DNA of 64,000 bases from Pelomonas sp. CA6 (GTDB taxonomy: Bacteria; Pseudomonadota; Gammaproteobacteria; Burkholderiales; Burkholderiaceae_C). Numbering within the stretch: position 1 is the first letter of the stretch; each line of letters starts with the position of its first letter. Shown piece after piece: positions 9,801 through 16,439 of the stretch. The notes under the pieces are model-generated. The model was not told the DNA's origin. It was given only the letters and a program-made list of their open reading frames with translations, and did no database searches. The position numbers and the translations under genes are program-made. The stretch spans positions 124,001-188,000 of the forward strand of contig NZ_JAKZFD010000007.1 of NCBI RefSeq assembly GCF_022549225.1, read 5' to 3'.

Positions 9801-10184
9801 ATGGTGGTCGACGATTCGCTGACCGTGCGCCGCGTCACCCAGCGCCTGCTGGAGCGCGAGGGCTACCGCGTGCTGCTGGCCAAGGACGGCCTGGACGCGA
9901 TGGAACGGCTGGCCGGCGACGAACTGCCCGGCGTCGTGCTGTCGGACATCGAGATGCCGCGCATGGACGGCTTCGACCTGGTCCGCAACATGCGGGCCGA
10001 CGCGCGCCTGGCCGGGCTGCCGGTGATCATGATCACGTCGCGTATCGCACAGAAGCACCGCGAGTACGCAGCACAGCTTGGCGTGAACGATTACCTCGGA
10101 AAGCCCTATGACGAGGATACGCTTCTGTCATTGATCGGCCGATACACTGCGCAGCGCCGGCTCGAACCCGCGACCGGCCTCTGA
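3891..10184 (+). CDS. chpA: ChpA/PilL, CheA-type hybrid histidine kinase of Pil-Chp
   Basis: About 2100-residue kinase that receives PilJ signals and phosphorylates PilG/PilH. Hpt domains with intact histidines are visible at H761 (FHTLKGSS), H1186 (AHGLAGSA) and H1336 (LHTFKGGAR). N-terminal Hpt-like segments look degenerate (for example LQAMRGVFTVLGL). The CheA ATPase N-box HLLRNSVVHGIE is near 1674-1685 and a GRGVGMD glycine box follows. A CheW-like domain and a C-terminal receiver with phospho-acceptor D2019 (SDIEMP) come next. Acidic Pro/Glu-rich linkers (about 870-1090) separate the Hpt domains. An in-frame GTG at 3882 is an alternative start; neither has a strong ribosome binding site. 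It follows pilJ by 52 bp. Confidence 0.93.
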   Translation: MDLTRESEFPADLSPLAWVQEELRRTLESVHKSLRRLLRDADGRGAESGGDVAAGPLLQSAAAQMHQAGGVLSVVGLPAASQLLRAAEQSLLRLAAAPASLNGGEVEAIERAGFAVLSYIAKALAGAAPASLSLFPAYRRVQEINGAERIHPADLWEHPWQWRELPLDGSARALSAEQVRAPFEATLLRQMRTPAPAQARLLSDLCAGLARTQMQHQARTLWQLAAALFEAQALDLLRTDTLVKRLGSRLLAQLRAGADAAVPDRLAKDLLFFCAQAHEPAPAQQAQAPRLMSVRRVYELDAAGGDYEDDSLGRIDPGWVAQARRRVALAKESWGSAAEGETHRLAGMDEQFANVADSLLRLFPSGEVLGESLRRAVVATLRSGRPPAPDLAMEIATSLLYIEAALDDEAFDQPEQAQRVVGLARRIEAVSHGESSAALETWMEELYRRVADRQTLGSVVHELRASLSEIERQVDEYFRQPAEREKLIPVPGQLQAMRGVFTVLGLNQAAQAALRMRDQVDELASTEVDPSLPGPRTQFDRLANNLGALGFLIDMLSVQPQLAKRMFQFDEDSGLLQSLVGRESRRSAPVPDEAAATPGLMAQVQATAQALAQGQAQPEELARDLERLSQQARAADEPALAAAAQQAQRLLGESPQAASGGNLDVAATPAAGSEAGPPSQDMAAVAQPLQDFLQASAPLAPPPVAASAPVPHAPEAVDEEMLGIFLEEAAEVVATARDGLATLNHAPADREALTTVRRAFHTLKGSSRMVGLQDFGEAAWACEQLYNARLAESDAQADAALRRFTAEALDELAAWAEAIAARAPHAHASAPLRQAADALRLGRRDATAAPAAAVAPPAGLDAGAVPEIHAEAEPETETEAAADVDEVPTLTLDLAEPPRAEPPELTAEVPELTAELPELGEVIELGEVGLVSIPGAEPLPSESLPEPAPDFELLLPEPAEPPLAGAEPAQPDAALDGLLPLADTALGPLHASAAPAAVAFELPEIELKLDLGDGDEAQLSRGDGPAVAEDADASLPALQPEALTELIEVAEVTEVAELGDVGELDEPAELPAPMPPAADAQAMPDAQAAEMDEPPAPGAPAPALALVGGTDLEFRAPAEPVFDEEPVAEAGDEGYKHIGPLRVSIALFNIFLNEADELSRRLNVGLAEWVDAPGSEMPLEAESLAHGLAGSAATVGFEDLSHLARALELALGRSLHLAEPDTQLFLQASDDIRRLLHQFAAGFLKPADAALLAQLQAYPPVDAPRRSEPDSMMDAAGALPDEDFAPDQPDDIEPELFPIFDEEARELLRQLHASLREWAGAPEDTAAPGATLRALHTFKGGARLAGAMKLGEQAHRLESAVERLLGGGAESSRIHALQDEADALEQAFEQLRQRWREPSVAPVEAAPAHAPAAVDAMAEPETPPEAPARVAEPAPAQPLAEAAAEPVASVAAADAGQAPQVDWSRFSDQRPPEVPEAAPLALQAQVRVRSSLLERMAALSGEVSVRRSRLESELAQMKGALLDLDDNLDRLRTQLRELELQAEARIAARQEAAQQAGKDFDPLEFDRYTRFQELTRMLAESVNDVATVQRGLQRNLQTGEDELAAQARLNRELQDDLLRTRMVEFDASLGERLHRVVRQAARESGRQVQLEILGGGIELDRSVLERLTGAFEHLLRNSVVHGIEPPEQRAQAGKPAQGRITLSLAQEGNEVLMRFADDGAGLDLARIRARAQAQGLLQPGEAVDEARLMELIFAPGFTTADALTEMAGRGVGMDVVRSEVNTLGGYVLTRSEPGQGASFELRVPLTTALTQVVVLRYGERKVAVPASLMLSVQRVPAERLEQAYADGRLTLGGEALPFYWLGGLMHDSDRGVVQGRTLPVALVHSGQQRLALHVDEVLGNQEVVVKNLGPQLMQVPGLAGISLLASGEVALIYNPVALANRYGATAQQRMQRQALPVVEQAAEVPLAPLVMVVDDSLTVRRVTQRLLEREGYRVLLAKDGLDAMERLAGDELPGVVLSDIEMPRMDGFDLVRNMRADARLAGLPVIMITSRIAQKHREYAAQLGVNDYLGKPYDEDTLLSLIGRYTAQRRLEPATGL

Positions 10185-10200
10185 CCCTCCACCACCCACC

Positions 10201-11244
10201 ATGTCCGGCGTTGTCGACCATCTTGCCGAGCTGACCGGTTTCCGCGACAGGGACGTCATGGACGTCACCCTGGTCTCGGCGCTGCGCGACCTGCTGATGC
10301 CGCGCTCCATCGCGATCTACCGCTGCGTGGGCGAGCCCGGCGAGCAGCGCTGGCTCACCCGTGCCCGGCTGCGCGGCGACGAGGTCGTGGCCAGCGCGGA
10401 CTCGGTCTGGGTGGACCTGCAGATGCTGCCGCGCGTGGACGACCACCCGCGCCGGCTGGAGTGCCTGCGCCAGCGCACCGTGCTGCAGGTGCGCGACGGT
10501 GGCGGCGCCTGGGTCACGCTGTTCCCGCTGGTCACCGACCGCGAGGTGGTCGGCGTGCTGGAGGTGTACACGGGCAGCCGGCTTCGCGAGTCCTCGCGGC
10601 GCATGGTCAGCAGCGTGCTGCGCATCTATCACAACTTCCAGGGCCTGCTGGACTACAGCGAGCGCGACACGCTGACCGGCCTGCTCAACCGCAAGACCTT
10701 CGACGAGAGCTTCCTGAAGGCGGTCAGCGAGGTACCGGTGACGCCGGCATCGCCGCCGCCGGCCGATGGGCGGCGCCATCCGTCGGCGCGCCCGCCGCGC
10801 TACTTCATCGGCGTGATCGACATCGATCACTTCAAGTCCATCAACGACCGCTTCGGCCACCTGATCGGCGACGAGGTGCTGTTGCTGCTGTCGCGGCTGA
10901 TGCGCAGCAGCTTCCGCTTCAACGATCTGCTCTACCGCTTCGGCGGCGAGGAGTTCGTCGTGCTGATGCGCTGCGAGGACGAGCACGACGCGGCCCATGC
11001 CTTCGAGCGTTTCCGCGCCAACGTCGAGCATTACAACTTCCCGCAGGTGGGCCAGATCACGGTGAGCGTGGGCTTCACCGAGATCCGCGGCGGCGATTCG
11101 CCTGCGGTGGCCTTCGACCGCGCCGACAAGGCGGTCTATCACGCCAAGGGCCAGGGCCGCAACCTGGTCTGCAGCCATGCCGAGCTGGTGGCCCAGGGCG
11201 TGATGCAGGAAGCCGCGCAGGCCAGCGAGGTCGAGCTGTTCTGA
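10201..11244 (+). CDS. GAF-like/GGDEF diguanylate cyclase
   Basis: 347-residue protein predicted to make cyclic di-GMP from two GTP. The N-terminal ~150 residues resemble a GAF-type sensory domain. The GGDEF domain follows, with an intact GGEEF signature at 248-252 (catalytically permissive) and an RxxD inhibitory site at R239-D242, exactly five residues upstream, which predicts product feedback inhibition. No membrane segment is evident. It begins 16 bp after chpA on the same strand, so it probably belongs to the Pil-Chp transcript and could connect surface sensing to c-di-GMP; that link is inference. Confidence 0.9.
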   Translation: MSGVVDHLAELTGFRDRDVMDVTLVSALRDLLMPRSIAIYRCVGEPGEQRWLTRARLRGDEVVASADSVWVDLQMLPRVDDHPRRLECLRQRTVLQVRDGGGAWVTLFPLVTDREVVGVLEVYTGSRLRESSRRMVSSVLRIYHNFQGLLDYSERDTLTGLLNRKTFDESFLKAVSEVPVTPASPPPADGRRHPSARPPRYFIGVIDIDHFKSINDRFGHLIGDEVLLLLSRLMRSSFRFNDLLYRFGGEEFVVLMRCEDEHDAAHAFERFRANVEHYNFPQVGQITVSVGFTEIRGGDSPAVAFDRADKAVYHAKGQGRNLVCSHAELVAQGVMQEAAQASEVELF

Positions 11245-11338
11245 TCCCGTCAGGGGGCATTACGCGCGGCGCCGGTTGTGGCGCCGGTCGGGGTAAGCTC
11301 CCGTGGGGCGCCCGGCGGAGCGGGGCGCGGGAGTTCGC

Positions 11339-12442
11339 ATGGCCACGCGCTGGTTCCGTTTTCTTTCCCGTTTGCTCGTTCGACGGCTGCCGTTTCAGGG
11401 CGGGTTGCGCCGCAGCGCGGTCTGGCTGCTGTTGCCGCCCCTGCTGGTGCTGGCCGGCTGCGCCGCGCGCACGCCGGACTGGGCGCGCGAGTCGCCGACG
11501 CTGACCGAGGCCCAGCAGGACGCCGCCTGCGCCTGCGAATGGCGCGAGTTCGACTGGCTGGACGAGGCGCGCGGCCGCCGCGTGCCGGTGCGGCTCTACC
11601 AGCCCCAGGGCCAGGCGCCGGCCGCTGGTTGGCCGCTGGTCGTGTTCTCGCATGGCCTGGGGGGCTCGCGCCGCGGCTACAGCTATCTGGGCCGCCACTG
11701 GGCGTCCCAGGGCTATGCGGTGCTGCACGTCCAGCATGTGGGCAGCGACCGACAGCTCTGGGGCGGCAATCCGGTGGCGCTGGTGATGCGGCTGCAGGAG
11801 GCCGCGCGCCAGCAGGAGGCGCTGGCCCGCGCGCAAGACATGCGCCATGCGCTGGACCGGCTGCTGGCCTCGGGTCTGCTGCCCATCGACGCGGCGCGCA
11901 TCGCCGTCGCCGGTCATTCCTATGGCGCGAACACCAGCCTGCTGCTGATCGGCGCGCGGCCCGAGGGCGTGACCGAGGCGCAACTGCCGCTGCTGCGCGA
12001 CCCGCGTTACAAGGCCGCCATCCTGATCTCCGCGCCGCCGTTCTACGGCCTGGGCGACATGAAGCCCATCCTGGCCGACGTGGCCGTGCCCACGCTGCAC
12101 ATCACCGCGACCGGCGATGTGATCACGGTGCCCGGCTATCACTCCGACATGGCGGACCGCCTGGAGCTCTACGCCGCCACCGCGCTGCGCAGCGGCGCGG
12201 ACAAGACGCTGGTGGTGTTCGCTGGCGGTTCGCACAGCATCTTCACCGACCGCATGGGGACGGGCGGCGCGGTGCTGAACCCGCGCGTCAAGGCCGCGAC
12301 CCAGGCGCTCACCGCCCGCTTCCTGGCCCGCGCGCTGGGCGGTGACGGTGAAGGCCTGGCGCCGTGGGCGCATCAGCACCGCGAACTGCTGGACCGCTGG
12401 CAGGAAGGCGACGGGCCGGCGCGGCTGGGCGGCGGCGCCTAG
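11339..12442 (+). CDS. lipoprotein alpha/beta-hydrolase
   Basis: 367-residue secreted hydrolase of unknown substrate. The N terminus has a basic region, a hydrophobic stretch and a lipobox LAGC with C41, so lipidation and membrane anchoring are predicted. The fold signature is clear: an oxyanion-type VFSHGLGG segment and the nucleophile elbow GHSYG with S194. The general pattern is that of PAF-acetylhydrolase/dienelactone-hydrolase-like enzymes. The ATG at 11339 has a GGGAG site five bases upstream; an in-frame GTG at 11303 would only lengthen the signal region. Its TAG stop overlaps the stop of the convergent photolyase gene by two bases. Confidence 0.8.
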   Translation: MATRWFRFLSRLLVRRLPFQGGLRRSAVWLLLPPLLVLAGCAARTPDWARESPTLTEAQQDAACACEWREFDWLDEARGRRVPVRLYQPQGQAPAAGWPLVVFSHGLGGSRRGYSYLGRHWASQGYAVLHVQHVGSDRQLWGGNPVALVMRLQEAARQQEALARAQDMRHALDRLLASGLLPIDAARIAVAGHSYGANTSLLLIGARPEGVTEAQLPLLRDPRYKAAILISAPPFYGLGDMKPILADVAVPTLHITATGDVITVPGYHSDMADRLELYAATALRSGADKTLVVFAGGSHSIFTDRMGTGGAVLNPRVKAATQALTARFLARALGGDGEGLAPWAHQHRELLDRWQEGDGPARLGGGA

Positions 12443-13911
12443 TCGCCAATGGCGCGCGTCTTCACGACCGCGTAGCGCGCCAGCGTGCGCTGACGCGCCT
12501 CGTCATGGGCGACGATGGGCGCCGGGTAGTCGCGCCCCAGCTGCACGCCGCAGGCCGCCAGCTCCAGCGCGCCGGCGGTCCAGGGGGCGTGGATGCGCGG
12601 CGTGGGCAGCGCGGCCAGCTCCGGCAGGTAGCGCTGGATGAAGCGGCCTTCGGGATCGAACTTCTCGCTCTGCGTGACCGGGTTGAAGATGCGGAAATAG
12701 GGCTGGGCGTCACAGCCGCTGGAGCTGGCCCATTGCCAGCCGCCGTTGTTGGCGGCGAGGTCGAAGTCCAGCAGCTGCTCGGCGAAGTAGGCCTCGCCGC
12801 GGCGCCAGTCCAGCCCCAGGTCCTTGCAGAGGAAGCTGGCCGTCACCATGCGCAGCCGGTTGTGCATGTAGCCGGTCTGGTTGAGCTGGCGCATCGCCGC
12901 GTCCACCAGCGGGTAGCCGGTGCGCCCCTGGCACCAGGCCTGGAACAGGGCCTCGGCCTGCGGGCCCCGCTCCCATTCGATGCGGTCGTACTCGGGGCGG
13001 AAGGCCTGGCTGACCACGCGCGGATGGTGGAACAGCACCTGGTGATAGAAGTCGCGCCAGATCAGTTCGGACAGCCAGACCTCGGCGCCGCGCTCGCCGG
13101 CCTGCGCGCGCTGCCAGGCCTCGCGCGCCAGCCGGCGTATCGACAGCGTGCCGAAGCGCAGATGCGGGCTCAGGTAGCTGGGGCCCTTCAGCGCCGGGAA
13201 GTCGCGCTGGCGGTCGTAGCGGTCGATGCGGGCGAGAAAGTCCTCGAACAGCGCCTGCCCGGCGCGGCTGCCGCCGTTCAGCGGGGCGGCCAGCGTCAGC
13301 GCCTCAAAGCCGATCTGCTCCGCGTCGGGCAGCGGACGGCGCTGGGCCGGCGTCAGCGGCGCCAGCGCGCCGGCATGGCGGCGCACCGGGTAGGAGGACA
13401 GGTAAAAGCCGTCGACCTTGCGCAGCCAGGCGTTTTTGTAGGGCGTGAATACGCCGTAGGGCTGGGCACTGGCGCTCAGGACCTCGTCGCGCTCGAAGAC
13501 CACATGGTCCTTGAAGCTGTGCACCGCCAGGCCGCGACTGCGCAGCAGCGCGCCGACCTCGGCGTCGCGCAGCAGCGCGGCCGGCTCGTCGTCGTGGTTG
13601 TAGTACAGCGCCTGCACGCCCAGCTCGGCGGCCAGCTGCGGGATGGCTTCGCGCGCGCGGGCGTGGCGCACCAGCAGGCCGGCCCCGGGGGCCAGCGCGG
13701 CGAGCTGGGCATCCAGGTCGGCCAGCGACTGCAGGATGAAAACCACGCGGCGGTCGGCGCGCGGCAGGGCGTCCAGGATGTCGCGGTCCAGCACGAAGGC
13801 GCAATACACGCGCGCGTGCTGCCGCAGGGCATGGTGCAGCGCCGCATGGTCGTCGGCGCGCAGGTCGCGCCGGAACCAGACCAGCGCGCTGGAGGAGGCG
13901 GTCATGTTCAT
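12439..13911 (-). CDS. phrB: deoxyribodipyrimidine photolyase (class I)
   Basis: 490-residue FAD-dependent DNA repair enzyme that splits cyclobutane pyrimidine dimers using blue light. The N-terminal antenna-domain start LVWFRRDLR is typical. The C-terminal FAD/DNA-binding domain has RTGYPLVDAAMRQLNQTGYMHN (residues quoted in part: RTGYPLVDAAMRQL), NGGWQWASSSGCDAQPYFR-type residues and the FNP..Q..KFDP motif. Start at 13911 (M-N-M) or 13905 cannot be separated; no clear ribosome binding site. It is divergent from yqgE with only 33 bp between the start codons. Confidence 0.93.
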   Translation of the reverse strand: MNMTASSSALVWFRRDLRADDHAALHHALRQHARVYCAFVLDRDILDALPRADRRVVFILQSLADLDAQLAALAPGAGLLVRHARAREAIPQLAAELGVQALYYNHDDEPAALLRDAEVGALLRSRGLAVHSFKDHVVFERDEVLSASAQPYGVFTPYKNAWLRKVDGFYLSSYPVRRHAGALAPLTPAQRRPLPDAEQIGFEALTLAAPLNGGSRAGQALFEDFLARIDRYDRQRDFPALKGPSYLSPHLRFGTLSIRRLAREAWQRAQAGERGAEVWLSELIWRDFYHQVLFHHPRVVSQAFRPEYDRIEWERGPQAEALFQAWCQGRTGYPLVDAAMRQLNQTGYMHNRLRMVTASFLCKDLGLDWRRGEAYFAEQLLDFDLAANNGGWQWASSSGCDAQPYFRIFNPVTQSEKFDPEGRFIQRYLPELAALPTPRIHAPWTAGALELAACGVQLGRDYPAPIVAHDEARQRTLARYAVVKTRAIGD

Positions 13912-13932
13912 GGGGCGCAAGTGTGCGTGAAA

Positions 13933-13938
13933 TAGAAT
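13933..13938 (+). promoter_or_regulatory. candidate -10 box of the yqgE-pyr operon
   Basis: TAGAAT matches five of six bases of the sigma-70 -10 consensus. It lies in the 33-bp divergent gap and ends six bases before the yqgE ATG, which would put the transcription start at or next to the A of the start codon. No convincing -35 box was found, so this is tentative. Confidence 0.4.
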
Positions 13939-13944
13939 GCCCGC

Positions 13945-14523
13945 ATGTCCAAGGACCGCATCGATTTGACCAATCAGTTCCTGATCGCCATGCCCGGCAT
14001 GACGGACGAGACCTTTGCGGGCACCGTGGTCTATCTGTGCGAGCACAACGAGCGCGGTGCGCTGGGGCTGGTGATCAACCGGCCGATCTCGCTGACCCTG
14101 GGCCATCTCTTCGAGAAGGTGGACCTGAACCTGCCCGACGAGGAGCTGGCCGCGCGGCCGGTGTTCTTCGGCGGCCCGGTGCAGACCGAGCGCGGCTTCG
14201 TGCTGCACGAGCCGCTGGACGCCGAGGGCAAGCACTACAACGCGACGCTGGCCGTGCCGGGCGGGCTGGAGATGACCACCAGCCGCGACGTGCTGGAGGC
14301 GCTGTCGCACGGCGCCGGACCCAAGCGGCTGCTGGTGACGCTGGGCTATTGCGGCTGGGCCGCCGGACAGCTGGAAGAAGAGATCGGCCGCAACGGCTGG
14401 ATCACCGTCGACGCCAAGGCCGAGATCATCTTCGACACGCCGATCGACCAGCGCTACGACCAGGCCCTGGCCCTGCTGGGCATCGATCCGCGCATGCTCA
14501 GCCAGGAGGCCGGGCACGCATGA
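13945..14523 (+). CDS. yqgE: YqgE/AlgH family protein (DUF179)
   Basis: 192-residue conserved protein of unclear biochemical role; AlgH in Pseudomonas was linked to alginate regulation. Family signatures are present: LTNQFLIAMPGM at the N terminus, GALGLVINRP, the FFGGPV motif and LGYCGWAAGQLEEE. It heads the yqgE-ruvX-pyrR-pyrB-pyrC' operon. Its stop overlaps the ruvX start as ATGA. A TAGAAT box at 13933-13938 ends only six bases before the ATG and no ribosome binding site is visible, so the mRNA may be leaderless. Confidence 0.93.
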   Translation: MSKDRIDLTNQFLIAMPGMTDETFAGTVVYLCEHNERGALGLVINRPISLTLGHLFEKVDLNLPDEELAARPVFFGGPVQTERGFVLHEPLDAEGKHYNATLAVPGGLEMTTSRDVLEALSHGAGPKRLLVTLGYCGWAAGQLEEEIGRNGWITVDAKAEIIFDTPIDQRYDQALALLGIDPRMLSQEAGHA

Positions 14524-14978
14524 ATCCGGCCGGAGGCACCATGACCCATCCGGCTCCTGTGTCCTTTCTGGCGTTCGACTTTGGCACCAAGCGCCTCGGC
14601 GTGGCCAAGGGCAACCGCATGCTGGGCACGGCACAGGGGCTGCGCACGATCACGCTGCAGGGCGACGCGCGCTTCGAGGCCATCGCCGCGCTGATCCGCG
14701 AATGGCAGCCCGATGCGCTGGTGGTGGGCGTGCCGCGCCACCCCGACGGCAATCCGCACGAGATGACGCAGCGTGCGCTGCGCTTCGCCGGCCAGTTGCG
14801 CGGCCGCTACCGGCTGCCGGTGCACGAGGTGGACGAGCGCTACACCAGCGTGGAGGCGGCCGCCTCGGGCGCGCGCGACCTGGACGCGGCCAGCGCGGTG
14901 CTGATCCTTGAGCAATTCTTCCGCGAAGGCGCGGCCGGGACGCCCGCCGCGCCTTCGTCTTCACAGGAGTCCCCATGA
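14520..14978 (+). CDS. ruvX: RuvX/YqgF-type Holliday junction resolvase-like protein
   Basis: Up to 152 residues, RNase H-like fold; the family has been implicated in Holliday junction resolution and 16S rRNA 5' processing. The catalytic start AFDFGTKRLGVA with its aspartate, the middle VVGVPRHPDG and the DERYTSVEA motif are seen. The ATG at 14520 overlaps the yqgE stop (ATGA) and has AGGAGG at 14504-14509; an in-frame ATG at 14541 with GGAGG four bases upstream gives 145 residues, closer to the usual length. The stop overlaps the pyrR start as ATGA. Confidence 0.92.
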   Translation: MNPAGGTMTHPAPVSFLAFDFGTKRLGVAKGNRMLGTAQGLRTITLQGDARFEAIAALIREWQPDALVVGVPRHPDGNPHEMTQRALRFAGQLRGRYRLPVHEVDERYTSVEAAASGARDLDAASAVLILEQFFREGAAGTPAAPSSSQESP

Positions 14979-15475
14979 GCACCCTCTTACTCGACGCCGA
15001 GGCGCTCTACGCCGACCTGAAACGCGGCGTGCAGCGTCTGCTGCAGCCCGACACCGCGCTGGTGGGCATCTGGTCCGGCGGCGCCTGGCTGGCCGAACGC
15101 CTGCAGCAAGACCTGGCACTGCCGGGCCAGCACGGCGTGATCTCCAGCGCGCTGCACCGCGACGATTTCGGCTCCAAGGGCATGAACGCCAGCGCCGACC
15201 ACACCAAGCTGCCCTTCGCGATCGAAGGCCGGCACATCCTGCTGATCGACGACGTGCTCTACACCGGCCGCACCACGCGCGCGGTGATCAACGAACTGTT
15301 CGACTTCGGCCGACCGGCCAGCGTGACGCTGGCGGTGCTGGTGGACCGCGGCGGGCGCCAGCTGCCGATCGAGCCGGCCTTCTCGGCCGCGCGCGTGTCG
15401 CTGTCGGCCGAACAGCGCCTGCGCCTGGCCAAGGCGGCGGACGGCCGCTTCTCTTTTGACCTGAAAGGGGATTGA
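14975..15475 (+). CDS. pyrR: PyrR bifunctional regulator/uracil phosphoribosyltransferase
   Basis: 166-residue type I phosphoribosyltransferase-fold protein. The PRPP-binding loop [15 protein letters not shown] lies at about 89-103, and the YRDD-like element appears as HRDDFG (61-66). In Bacillus PyrR binds pyr mRNA; in Gram-negatives the regulatory role is less settled. Start ATG overlaps the ruvX stop, with AGGAG upstream. The pyrB start follows directly, in line with the yqgE-ruvX-pyrR-pyrBC' order of Pseudomonas and betaproteobacteria. Confidence 0.93.
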   Translation: MSTLLLDAEALYADLKRGVQRLLQPDTALVGIWSGGAWLAERLQQDLALPGQHGVISSALHRDDFGSKGMNASADHTKLPFAIEGRHILLIDDVLYTGRTTRAVINELFDFGRPASVTLAVLVDRGGRQLPIEPAFSAARVSLSAEQRLRLAKAADGRFSFDLKGD

Positions 15476-15476
15476 G

Positions 15477-16439
15477 GTGCTTTCCAAACGCAACCCCCAG
15501 CTGAACAAGCATGGCGAGCTGATCCACCTGCTCTCCACCGAAGGCCTGCCGCGCGCGGTCATCCACCAGATCCTCGACACCGCGGGCACGTTTCTGTCGG
15601 TCAACGACCGCGAGGTGAAGAAGGTGCCGCTGCTGCGCGGCAAATCGGTGTTCAACCTGTTCTTCGAGAACAGCACGCGCACCCGCACCACCTTCGAGAT
15701 CGCCGCCAAGCGGCTCTCGGCGGACGTGATCAACCTGGACATCGCGCGCTCCTCCACCGCCAAGGGCGAAACCCTGCTGGACACGGTGGCCAACCTGTCG
15801 GCCATGCATGCCGACATGTTCGTCGTGCGCCACAGCGAGAGCGGCGCGCCCTACCTGATCGCGCAGCACTGCGCGCCGCATGTGCATGTGGTCAACGCCG
15901 GTGACGGGCGCCACGCCCACCCGACGCAGGGGTTGCTGGACATGTACACCATCCGCCACTACAAGAAGGACTTCACCCAGCTGACGGTGGCGATCGTGGG
16001 CGACATCGTGCATTCGCGCGTGGCGCGCTCCGACATCCATGCGCTGTCCACTTTGGGCGTGCCGGAGATCCGCGCCGTCGGCCCCAAGACCCTGGTGCCG
16101 GGCGATCTGCGCGAGATGGGCGTGCGCGTCTGCCATGACATGGCCGAGGGCGTGCGGGATGCCGACGTCATCATCATGCTGCGCCTGCAGAACGAGCGCA
16201 TGAGCGGCGCGATGCTGCCCAGCGCCGGCGAGTATTTCAAGAGCTTCGGCCTGACGCCGGAGAAGCTGGCGCTCGCCAAGCCCGATGCCATCGTGATGCA
16301 TCCGGGGCCGATCAACCGCGGCGTGGAGATCGCCTCCAGCGTGGCCGATGGCCAGCACAGCGTGATCCTGCCCCAGGTCACCTTCGGCATCGCGGTGCGC
16401 ATGGCCGTGATGTCCATCCTCGCGGGGAACGAAGCATGA
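15477..16439 (+). CDS. pyrB: aspartate carbamoyltransferase catalytic subunit
   Basis: 320-residue enzyme joining carbamoyl phosphate and aspartate in pyrimidine synthesis. The carbamoyl-phosphate loop [12 protein letters not shown] (63-74), the SSTAKGET loop (92-99), the HPTQ motif and [11 protein letters not shown] near the C terminus are all conserved. It uses a GTG start one base after the pyrR stop, preceded by AAGGGG. It overlaps pyrC' by four bases (ATGA), the coupling described for the Pseudomonas PyrB-PyrC' dodecameric ATCase. Confidence 0.96.
   Translation: MLSKRNPQLNKHGELIHLLSTEGLPRAVIHQILDTAGTFLSVNDREVKKVPLLRGKSVFNLFFENSTRTRTTFEIAAKRLSADVINLDIARSSTAKGETLLDTVANLSAMHADMFVVRHSESGAPYLIAQHCAPHVHVVNAGDGRHAHPTQGLLDMYTIRHYKKDFTQLTVAIVGDIVHSRVARSDIHALSTLGVPEIRAVGPKTLVPGDLREMGVRVCHDMAEGVRDADVIIMLRLQNERMSGAMLPSAGEYFKSFGLTPEKLALAKPDAIVMHPGPINRGVEIASSVADGQHSVILPQVTFGIAVRMAVMSILAGNEA

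Noticed and set aside
3867-10058. Very long minus-strand open frame opposite chpA (about 2060 codons)
   Set aside because: Low-complexity Arg/Gln/His/Leu-rich translation, typical of the antisense of a GC-rich gene; the plus strand has clear Hpt, ATPase and receiver motifs.
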